In this document: positions 1 through 5,910 of the stretch, piece by piece
Layout: every line of letters begins with the position of its first letter
How positions within the stretch are numbered: position 1 is the first letter of the stretch
Assembly: GCA_036508635.1 (NCBI GenBank)
Contig: DATCGY010000250.1
Span: 1 to 6,695 of the forward strand
DNA from: FEN-727 sp036508635
Lineage (GTDB): Bacteria; Actinomycetota; Geothermincolia; Fen-727; Anoxymicrobiaceae
DNA length: 6,695 nucleotides
Direction of reading: 5' to 3'
The notes under the pieces: generated by a model
The model's database searches: none
The model's input: only the letters and a program-made list of their open reading frames with translations
What the model was told of the DNA's origin: nothing
Made by a program: the position numbers and the translations under genes

Positions 1-6
1 TAGGCG

Positions 7-12
7 TATAAT
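7..12 (+). promoter_or_regulatory. Candidate -10 box of nrdJ
   Basis: A perfect TATAAT hexamer lies at 7-12. A start about 6-7 nt downstream (near 19) would give a 5' leader of roughly 105 nt before the nrdJ ATG at 125. The -35 element would fall left of the window, so it cannot be checked. The hexamer stands out in this GC-rich sequence, but it may be chance. Confidence 0.4.
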
Positions 13-32
13 TAACCTACAGACGGCAATGC

Positions 33-63
33 GGGTTGCGCGAGGGCTCACTTCGTGCGACCC
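33..63 (+). promoter_or_regulatory. Leader hairpin 1 upstream of nrdJ
   Basis: Arms 33-43 and 53-63 pair over 11 base pairs, two of them G-U wobbles (T37-G59 and G40-T56), around a 9-nt loop at 44-52 (GGGCTCACT). No T-run follows, so it is not a standard intrinsic terminator. The loop contains CTCACT, complementary to the Shine-Dalgarno at 114-120. The 3' arm can alternatively pair with 77-84. The stem is directly visible; a regulatory role is inference. Confidence 0.5.
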
Positions 64-84
64 TTACTACTCTTTAGAGGGTTG
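58..84 (+). promoter_or_regulatory. Alternative leader hairpin 2, exclusive with hairpin 1
   Basis: Positions 58-65 can pair with 77-84 over 8 base pairs (G59-T83 and T65-G77 are wobbles) with an 11-nt loop at 66-76. It reuses the 3' arm of hairpin 1, because the hexamer GGGTTG occurs twice, at 33-38 and at 79-84, and both copies match 58-63. Only one of the two hairpins can form at a time, the layout expected of an attenuator or switch. It is weaker than hairpin 1 and its function is unproven. Confidence 0.35.
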
Positions 85-113
85 AACAGCCGGTAGCGGA
101 AATATCCACGTGC

Positions 114-120
114 AGGTGAG
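114..120 (+). promoter_or_regulatory. Shine-Dalgarno that fixes the nrdJ start
   Basis: AGGTGAG ends 4 nt before the ATG at 125. The in-frame GTG codons at 110 and 116 lie upstream of or inside this motif and have no ribosome site of their own, so the ATG is the better start. Positions 47-53 in the leader can pair with the whole motif (one G-U wobble). Confidence 0.7.
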
Positions 121-124
121 TGAA

Positions 125-2353
125 ATGACGGTTGAGCTTTCTGATAACGCAATGATGGTCCTCGAGCGGCGGTACCTGGCTAGAGACGCCGAGGGGCGCC
201 TGGTCGAGACGGCCGATGAGATGTTCGAGCGGGTGGCGGCGACGGTCGCGGCCTGCGACCTGCCGTACCGTGGCGAGGAGGGCGTCGAGGCGTCGCGGGC
301 GACGTTCCTCGATATGATGACCTCGCTCGAGTTTCTGCCCAACTCGCCTACGTTGATGAACGCGGGGCGTGAGCTGGGGCAGCTAGCGGCCTGTTTCGTG
401 CTGCCGGTCGACGACAGCATGGAGGCGATATTCGAGGCCGTCAAGAACATGGCTCTCATACACAAGTCCGGCGGGGGCACGGGGTTCAGCTTCTCGCGCC
501 TGCGCCCGGCCTCCGACGTGGTTATGTCGACCAAGGGGATAGCCAGCGGGCCGGTCTCTTTCATGTCCGTGTTCGACGCGGCCACCGAGACCGTCAAGCA
601 GGGGGGTACGCGCAGGGGGGCCAACATGGGGGTCCTCAGGGTCGACCACCCCGACGTGCTCGACTTCATCCACGCCAAGGACGAGGATTTCAGGCTCAAC
701 AACTTCAATATTTCGGTAGGGCTCTCTAACGGATTCATGACCGCGCTCGAGGAGGGCGACGCGTTCGACCTCGTAAATCCGCGCTCGCGCCAGGTCGCGG
801 GCCACCTGGACGCGCGAGAGGTGTTCGACGATATAGCCTCCACCGCGTGGTCGTCTGGAGAGCCGGGGGTCATTTTCCTCGACAGGATGAACGACGCAAA
901 CCCGCTGCCTTCCCTCGGGGAGATAGAGAGCACGAATCCTTGCGGCGAGCAGCCGCTACTTGCGTACGAGTCGTGCAACCTCGGCAGCATCAACCTGGGG
1001 AAGGTCACCGTCGAGGGCGAAGGGGGAGGGGCGGCCATCGACTGGTCGCGCCTCGAGTTCCTCGTGCGCGAGGCGATACATTTCCTCGACAACGTGATCG
1101 ACGCGAGCAGGTATCCGCTCGACGAGATCGACCGCGTGACGAAGGCCAACCGCAAGATAGGGCTCGGCGTCATGGGCTTTGCCGACCTGCTCATCAAGCT
1201 GGGCATCCCTTACGACTCCGAGGACGGGCTCCGGGTCGCACGCGATGTGATGTCGCTCGTGTCGCGCGTGGCTCGCGAGGCTTCCGAGGCGCTCGCGGCG
1301 GAGAGAGGGCCGTTCCCCAACTTCGACGTAAGCGTCTACGCGCGGCAGGGTTCGCCGCCCTTGAGAAACGCGACGACCACGACGATAGCGCCGACGGGCT
1401 CCATCAGCATAATCGCCCGGTGCTCGAGCGGAGTAGAGCCACTGTTCGCGGTGGCTTACGAGCGGCACGTGCTCGACGGGGAGCGCCTGCTGGAGGTCCA
1501 CCCCGACTTCCTTGAAGCCGCGGCGCGGTACGGGCTTGTCGAAAACGGGCTGATCGAGCTCATTGCCGAGCGCGGGTGCCTATCCGAGGTCGAGGGCGTC
1601 CCGGCCGAACTCGCCAGGCTTTTCGTGAGTGCCCACGAGGTCAAGCCCGAGTGGCACGTGCGGATGCAGGCCGCGTTCCAGGAGTACACCGACAACGCTG
1701 TGAGCAAGACAGTCAACCTGCCCCAGGACGTCTCCGTTGAAGACGTCGAGGCGTTGTACCTGCTCGCGTACGAGCTCGGTTGCAAAGGCGTGACCATCTA
1801 CCGCTACGGCAGCCGCCCTAGCCAGGTGTTGTACCGCGGGCACGCGCAGGCCGCCGACGCGGGCCTGAGGCCTCGCGATAGAGAGAAGGTGACCTCGGGC
1901 ACCACAGAGAAGGTCAAGATAGGCTGCGGCAACCTTTACGTCACGGTAAACTCCGACGAGCAGGGCATTTGCGAGGTCTTCACCGCCCTGGGGCGCGCCG
2001 GCGGGTGCCCATCCCAGTCCGAGGCGACCAGCAGGCTCGTCTCGCTCGGGTTGCGCGCCGGCATCGATATCGAGGAGATCACCGAGCAGCTCAAGGGCAT
2101 CCGTTGCATGTCGTCGATCAGGAGCAAGCAGGCCGAGGTGCTGTCCTGCCCCGACGCCATCGGAAAGGCCATCGAGAAATACCTCAACGCCCGCGGGGTG
2201 ACCACGGAGGTCGGTGAGTCGGCGGGCGCGGACCATCATCTCAGGGCGGGGCTGGGGGAGATCTGCTGCCCCGAGTGCGGCGAGTTCATGGAGATGGAGG
2301 GAGGGTGCATCGTATGCCGGTCTTGCGGGTTCTCGCGCTGCGGTTCCGGCTGA
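125..2353 (+). CDS. nrdJ: Adenosylcobalamin-dependent (class II) ribonucleoside reductase
   Basis: A cytoplasmic enzyme reducing ribonucleotides to deoxyribonucleotides by thiyl-radical chemistry started from adenosylcobalamin; it needs no oxygen and no NrdB radical subunit. Numbered from the ATG at 125 (742 aa), there is no N-terminal ATP-cone, so the overall-activity site is probably absent. The catalytic barrel carries C90 (in QLAACF), then N271/C273/E275 of NPCGE, the thiyl-radical Cys with its Asn and Glu, and C284 (YESCNLG), the redox partner of C90. GGGTGFSFSRLRP (116-128) and APTGSISIIA (422-431) match class II signatures. A TSCPD-type domain follows (about 590-675), then a cysteine-rich tail (C714, C715, C718, C728, C731, C734, C739) that in this family binds zinc and relays electrons from thioredoxin. 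Length is normal and all key residues are present. An in-frame GTG at 110 would add 5 residues but ignores the Shine-Dalgarno. No NrdR box or cobalamin riboswitch is recognisable in the visible leader. Confidence 0.96.
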   Translation: MTVELSDNAMMVLERRYLARDAEGRLVETADEMFERVAATVAACDLPYRGEEGVEASRATFLDMMTSLEFLPNSPTLMNAGRELGQLAACFVLPVDDSMEAIFEAVKNMALIHKSGGGTGFSFSRLRPASDVVMSTKGIASGPVSFMSVFDAATETVKQGGTRRGANMGVLRVDHPDVLDFIHAKDEDFRLNNFNISVGLSNGFMTALEEGDAFDLVNPRSRQVAGHLDAREVFDDIASTAWSSGEPGVIFLDRMNDANPLPSLGEIESTNPCGEQPLLAYESCNLGSINLGKVTVEGEGGGAAIDWSRLEFLVREAIHFLDNVIDASRYPLDEIDRVTKANRKIGLGVMGFADLLIKLGIPYDSEDGLRVARDVMSLVSRVAREASEALAAERGPFPNFDVSVYARQGSPPLRNATTTTIAPTGSISIIARCSSGVEPLFAVAYERHVLDGERLLEVHPDFLEAAARYGLVENGLIELIAERGCLSEVEGVPAELARLFVSAHEVKPEWHVRMQAAFQEYTDNAVSKTVNLPQDVSVEDVEALYLLAYELGCKGVTIYRYGSRPSQVLYRGHAQAADAGLRPRDREKVTSGTTEKVKIGCGNLYVTVNSDEQGICEVFTALGRAGGCPSQSEATSRLVSLGLRAGIDIEEITEQLKGIRCMSSIRSKQAEVLSCPDAIGKAIEKYLNARGVTTEVGESAGADHHLRAGLGEICCPECGEFMEMEGGCIVCRSCGFSRCGSG

Positions 2354-2413
2354 TGTCTCGCATGCCCCGGGCGACGAGCTTGCATATGCACCGGCGCCTT
2401 GTTACCTTACCCC

Positions 2414-2439
2414 CACGGGCCATCGCGTAGGGCCCTGTG
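2414..2439 (+). other. GC-rich hairpin between nrdJ and the cysteine-rich gene
   Basis: Arms 2414-2421 and 2431-2439 form an 8-bp stem with a single bulged T at 2436 and a 9-nt loop (2422-2430). No T-run follows, so it is not a typical intrinsic terminator. It lies 61 nt after the nrdJ stop and 32 nt before the next start. It could protect the nrdJ 3' end or structure the next gene's leader. The rest of the 118-nt gap shows only a weak possible promoter (TTGCAT at 2380-2385, TACCTT at 2403-2408, 17-nt spacing), which I would not rely on. Confidence 0.35.
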
Positions 2440-2460
2440 TCGCTTGCTGTGATCGGGACT

Positions 2461-2465
2461 AGGAG
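2461..2465 (+). promoter_or_regulatory. Shine-Dalgarno supporting the GTG start at 2472
   Basis: AGGAG sits 6 nt before the GTG at 2472, an ideal distance. No nearby in-frame ATG competes, so the GTG is accepted as the start of the cysteine-rich protein. Confidence 0.7.
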
Positions 2466-2471
2466 CTTTTA

Positions 2472-3251
2472 GTGAACGACGAAGAAAAGCAATTCCTGGA
2501 CGAGCTTCTGGCCGGGCTCCCGGGGGAGCTGCGGCAGACTTTCGAGGAGGCCGCGGGGCTCGACGGGTTGACGCTCGAGGAGTACGTGATGGTGCTCCTG
2601 CAGGACGTGGACCGCGGCGGGCTGCTCGACGCTGCTACCGACTCGGATATATCCGAAGACGAGTTTCTGAGGCTCGTATTCGTCGGCGATTGTCCCAACT
2701 GCAGCAGCGAATTGACCGTGTGTTGTGACGAGGTCAAGGAGATCGACGACCCGACGGTCGGGCTCTGCAAAGAGTGCGGTTACATGTGGTGCCTCGAGTG
2801 CGGCATCATGTTGGAAGCTAATGAGACGTGCGGGCACTGGGATATATGCGAGAGCTGCGACGAGCAGAAAAACGAGTTCGAGGACTGTGGCATCATGCCC
2901 AGCGAGTGCCCCCGTATAGTCGAGTGGGTCAGCGGCAACTACGCGCACGCGATGCAGGATTCTTGCGCCTGGTGCGGCAAAGAGATGCCCGAGAACAGCG
3001 AAGTATACGCCGTGGGTGCGACCCTCAAAGGCGGCATCGAGTTTCGGACCGAGGAGGGGAGCAAGGGCTTCTTCATGCCGGTGTCCATAGCCGGCAGGAT
3101 GATACCAGCGATCGTGACCGCACACGGGTCGGACGCCCGTCTGCAGGGCAACGACCTGATGTTCATGACCTGCAGCGAGAAGTGCGCCAGCAAGCTGCGC
3201 GATACCCTCTCAGAGGAAAAAGAACTTATTGACCGCGCCGAGTTGAACTGA
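2472..3251 (+). CDS. Cysteine-rich, probable multi-zinc-binding protein of unknown function
   Basis: I do not recognise a named family for this 259-residue protein. Residues 1-72 are acidic and probably helical, without cysteines. Residues 74-168 hold five CxxC pairs (74/77, 99/102, 107/110, 126/129, 165/168) plus C84, C85, C120, H122, C139 and C146. A less cysteine-rich stretch (about 170-230) ends in C234-x3-C238. In total there are 17 cysteines, and the pairing suggests several structural zinc sites. From C107 to C168 the spacing formally fits a RING-type cross-brace. Alternatively C165/C168 and C234/C238 could close a treble clef around the C-terminal domain. There is no signal peptide or membrane segment, so it is probably cytoplasmic. 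The GTG start has a good Shine-Dalgarno (2461-2465). It follows nrdJ by 118 nt on the same strand; co-transcription is possible but unproven. Coding character is convincing; function is unknown. Confidence 0.85.
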   Translation: MNDEEKQFLDELLAGLPGELRQTFEEAAGLDGLTLEEYVMVLLQDVDRGGLLDAATDSDISEDEFLRLVFVGDCPNCSSELTVCCDEVKEIDDPTVGLCKECGYMWCLECGIMLEANETCGHWDICESCDEQKNEFEDCGIMPSECPRIVEWVSGNYAHAMQDSCAWCGKEMPENSEVYAVGATLKGGIEFRTEEGSKGFFMPVSIAGRMIPAIVTAHGSDARLQGNDLMFMTCSEKCASKLRDTLSEEKELIDRAELN

Positions 3252-3298
3252 GCCCGGGCCGTCGCGTCCGGCGAGCAGCGGTCATAAAGGTCGGCTCA
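3249..3298. other. Imperfect inverted repeat in the convergent gap
   Basis: TGAGCC at 3249-3254, overlapping the stop of the cysteine-rich gene, is a perfect inverted match to GGCTCA at 3293-3298. Inside it, 3257-3262 can pair with 3278-3283 (two wobbles). Together these form an imperfect hairpin between two converging genes, where a bidirectional terminator would be expected. Neither strand has a T-run after the stem, so a terminator call is weak. The rest of the 84-nt gap shows nothing further. Confidence 0.25.
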
Positions 3299-3335
3299 AG
3301 AAACCAACCACGAGCACCACAAGACGTGTTTGCGT

Positions 3336-5828
3336 TCACAGGAGAGACGCGGGGTCGACATCGAGCGAGACCTTGACATCCCTGCCCGCCGGCCATGTGC
3401 GGGCGTAATCGTAGAACCGGCTGACCGCCGTCCTTATGCGGTCGGACGTCGAGTCGAGGTCGGTGCTCTTGATCAGGATGTGCCAGCGGTAGAGCCCCCT
3501 CAGGCGCGAAAGCGGCGCGGGAGCCGGCCCCAGCAGCAAGGCACCGGTGCCGGCAAGGTCGGTCTCGAGGATACTGCGCATGCGCTCAGCGGAGCGAGCA
3601 GCCGCCTGTAAATCCGGTGATGTCACCATCACGTTGACCAGGTCTATAAACGGCGGGTACCTGGCGTGAAGCCGCGCTTCCAGCTCTCTGGAGATGAACG
3701 AGCTCTTCTCGCCAGTGAGCGCGCGGATTGTGGGGTGCCCGGGGTTGAAAGTCTGGACTATCACACGGCCGGGACGCAGCCCCCGCCCGGCGCGCCCGCT
3801 CACCTGCGTCAGTAGCTGGTAAGTGCGCTCGCTTGCGCGGAAGTCGGGCAGCGCAAGCGCGGTGTCGGCGTTTATCACGCCGACGAGCGTGACCCCGGGG
3901 ATGTCGAGGCCCTTGGCTATCATCTGTGTGCCTATGAGCACCTGCGCCTCACCCCGGCTGAACTCGCCGAGCAGGCGCCAGTGAGCGTCTTTTGAGGTGG
4001 TGGTGTCGGCGTCCATGCGGATGAAGGTGACACCCGGGATGTGTTCGACGAGCTCGTCCTCGACGCGCTGAGTGCCCGCGCCGAAGCTCTTGAGAGGGCC
4101 GCGACCACACGAAGGGCACAGGGTGGGAACGGCCCTTCGCTTTCCGCAGTGGTGGCAGAGCAGCATATCGCCGCGCGTGTGATAACAGAGGCTGACCTCG
4201 CAGTCGTCGCAGCCCATGATCTCGCCGCAGGAGCGGCACTGCATGTAATTTGCGAAGCCGCGCCTGTTGAGGAAGAGGATGGACTGGTCGCCCGACTCGA
4301 TGGTGCGCGACAGGGCATCGAGGAGAGCGGGCGACAGGAGCGGCATCTGGCCCGCGCCGCCGACCTCTCGCATGTCGACCACCTCGACGTCGGGGAGGGG
4401 CCGGTCGTCGATGCGCTCCGGCAGCATGAGGTGTTCGTAGGCTCCTGCCCGCGCCTTTTCAAGGGATTCGAAAGATGGCGTCGCGCTGCCGAGGACGAGG
4501 ACCGCTCCGGTCATGCGGGCCCGGACCTCGGCGACGTCTCGAGCGTGGTAGCGTGGCGTGGTATCGCTCTTGTAAGAGGGCTCGTGCTCTTCATCGATCG
4601 CTATCAGGCCGAGGTCGCTGATGGGGGCGAAAAGAGCGGAGCGCGCACCGACCACCACCCTGTAGCGACCGCTGCGGACCCCTCTCCACTGGTCGAACCT
4701 CTCGCCGGGGCTGAGCTTGCTGTGGAGCACCGCCACCTGGCCGCAGAAACGCGACTCGAAGCGCTCGACCGTCTGTGGTGTAAGAGAGATCTCGGGCACC
4801 AGGACGATGGCGCGCTTGCCCATCGCCAGCACCCGCTCGATAGACCTGAGGTAGACCTCGGTCTTGCCCGAGCCCGTGACGCCCTCGAGCAGAAAGACCC
4901 TCGACTCCCCCCGGTCGATGTCAATACAGATGCGGTCGATAGCGGACTGCTGCATCTTGTTCGGGATGGGCGCATCTTTCGTGGCACCGCCGGAAGAAAC
5001 TCTCGGATCTCTTGAGACCTCCTCGGATGCGATTGTCACAACGCCTTTTTTTTCGAGCGATTTTAGGCTGGAGGAACTCGTGCCGGTCGAGGCCAGCAGG
5101 CCGCTCTGGAACTCCGCGCCCGCGTTTACCAGCAGGTGGTCGACGATGTCGCGCTGACGCTGTGGGAGCGCCTGGAGCTCGTCTGTCGTGGGGCCGCCGT
5201 TTGCGAGGCGCACCACCATGCGGGACCGCGGGGTCGCCGCAGGCTCTGTCAGAACGAACCTGCGAGCCACAAGGCCGGCCTCCTCGAGCGGTTTGATAAA
5301 GCGCGAAACGTCCCCGCCCGCGTGTTTCTTGAGTGTGGATAGCTCGATCTCGCCGCCGGCCGCGGAGAGCACGTCGAGCACCTCGCCCTCCCTGCCCGGC
5401 CGGCCGCCGTCGAAAAGAGAGTCGCCGGGCGGATCGAGCCTGGAGATGTACTGCTTGACCTTGCGACCGCGGCCCGGAGGCAGGACGAGCCTGAAAGCCT
5501 GTGACAGCGAAGACATGTAATGAGAAGCTATCCACCGGCAGAGCCTCTGGGAAGCGAAGTCGAACAGGGGAGGCTCGTCGAGCACCTGCGCTATGGGCTT
5601 TATGCGCGGGGTGTCGGCGCCGAGCGGGAAGCCGACGACAAAGCCGAGAGAGAGCCCGTTGCCGAACGGGACCAGCACCAGCGAGCCGATATCGAGGCGC
5701 TCGTCGAGCTCGTCCGGTATCTCGTATGTGAACGGCCTGTCGAGCTCCTGTACTGGAGAATCGATGATGACCTCGGCGTATTGTCTTGTCGTCTGCTCGG
5801 GAGCCGTCGTCGCGCTCACCTCCGCCAT
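3336..5828 (-). CDS. priA: Primosomal protein N' (replication restart helicase PriA)
   Basis: PriA recognises stalled or repaired forks, unwinds DNA 3'-5' and directs reloading of the replicative helicase. Numbered from the ATG at 5828 (830 aa), an N-terminal 3'-DNA-end-binding domain (about 15-105) and a winged-helix region precede the helicase core. That core has Walker A GVTGSGKT (316-323), DEEH (412-415), GSATPS (447-452) and QVSGRAGRG (675-683). Eight cysteines (531, 534, 540, 543, 558, 561, 571, 574) are the paired zinc ligands typical of PriA, and a C-terminal domain ends the protein. The usual KGHDFP appears as KGLDIP (near 640-645), a conservative variant. Nothing essential is missing. 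The start is uncertain: the reading frame is open to a GTG at 5852 (838 aa), and another GTG lies at 5819. The ATG gives the most typical N-terminus but none has a clear Shine-Dalgarno. It converges with the cysteine-rich gene and diverges from the gene at 5911. Confidence 0.96.
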   Translation of the reverse strand: MAEVSATTAPEQTTRQYAEVIIDSPVQELDRPFTYEIPDELDERLDIGSLVLVPFGNGLSLGFVVGFPLGADTPRIKPIAQVLDEPPLFDFASQRLCRWIASHYMSSLSQAFRLVLPPGRGRKVKQYISRLDPPGDSLFDGGRPGREGEVLDVLSAAGGEIELSTLKKHAGGDVSRFIKPLEEAGLVARRFVLTEPAATPRSRMVVRLANGGPTTDELQALPQRQRDIVDHLLVNAGAEFQSGLLASTGTSSSSLKSLEKKGVVTIASEEVSRDPRVSSGGATKDAPIPNKMQQSAIDRICIDIDRGESRVFLLEGVTGSGKTEVYLRSIERVLAMGKRAIVLVPEISLTPQTVERFESRFCGQVAVLHSKLSPGERFDQWRGVRSGRYRVVVGARSALFAPISDLGLIAIDEEHEPSYKSDTTPRYHARDVAEVRARMTGAVLVLGSATPSFESLEKARAGAYEHLMLPERIDDRPLPDVEVVDMREVGGAGQMPLLSPALLDALSRTIESGDQSILFLNRRGFANYMQCRSCGEIMGCDDCEVSLCYHTRGDMLLCHHCGKRRAVPTLCPSCGRGPLKSFGAGTQRVEDELVEHIPGVTFIRMDADTTTSKDAHWRLLGEFSRGEAQVLIGTQMIAKGLDIPGVTLVGVINADTALALPDFRASERTYQLLTQVSGRAGRGLRPGRVIVQTFNPGHPTIRALTGEKSSFISRELEARLHARYPPFIDLVNVMVTSPDLQAAARSAERMRSILETDLAGTGALLLGPAPAPLSRLRGLYRWHILIKSTDLDSTSDRIRTAVSRFYDYARTWPAGRDVKVSLDVDPASLL

Positions 5829-5829
5829 G

Positions 5830-5835
5830 ATTATA
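5830..5835 (-). promoter_or_regulatory. TATAAT on the priA strand, next to its ATG
   Basis: Read on the minus strand, TATAAT occupies 5835-5830, one base before the ATG at 5828, inside an AT-rich patch (5830-5838). If used as a -10 box, transcription would begin around 5823-5818, inside the proposed coding start, implying translation from the GTG at 5819 or a misassigned promoter. I see no matching -35. Confidence 0.25.
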
Positions 5836-5876
5836 TATGTCGGTGGGGACACTCCCGGAAAGAATGCGCGGTTCTA

Positions 5877-5904
5877 TTGTCTCCGGGCCTACTTTGCCTA
5901 GAAT
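5877..5904 (+). promoter_or_regulatory. Promoter for a leaderless transcript starting at 5911
   Basis: TTGTCT (5877-5882, four of six matches to TTGACA) and TAGAAT (5899-5904, five of six matches to TATAAT) are separated by 16 nt. Six nucleotides after the -10 box comes the A of the ATG at 5911, so the predicted first transcribed base is the first base of the start codon. There is no Shine-Dalgarno before this ATG, as expected of a leaderless mRNA, a common arrangement in Actinomycetota and some other phyla. Confidence 0.55.
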
Positions 5905-5910
5905 TGACAC

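Noticed and set aside
1..124. Cobalamin riboswitch ahead of nrdJ
   Set aside because: No B12-box-like sequence seen, and if transcription starts near 19 the leader is too short for the roughly 200-nt aptamer. An aptamer further left, outside the window, cannot be excluded.
67..1206. Long open frame of 379 codons on the minus strand inside nrdJ
   Set aside because: Antisense shadow of a strongly conserved reductase in GC-rich DNA; low-complexity Ser/Arg-rich translation with no family resemblance.
847..1515. Arg-rich plus-strand frame within nrdJ
   Set aside because: A +1-type shadow of the reductase; the reductase frame is uninterrupted and conserved throughout, so there is no frameshift to explain.
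2381..2390. Perfect 10-bp palindrome TGCATATGCA after nrdJ
   Set aside because: About six perfect 10-bp palindromes are expected by chance in a window this long, and nothing around it suggests an operator.
4041..5015. 324-codon open frame on the plus strand inside priA
   Set aside because: It lies fully opposite the conserved PriA helicase core; the Ala/Glu/Asp-rich translation has no recognisable motifs.
5904..5909. Perfect TTGACA just before the ATG at 5911
   Set aside because: As a -35 it would start transcription about 30 nt inside the gene, and there is no -10-like hexamer at the right distance (5927-5932 is TCCTCG). It overlaps the better-placed TAGAAT.
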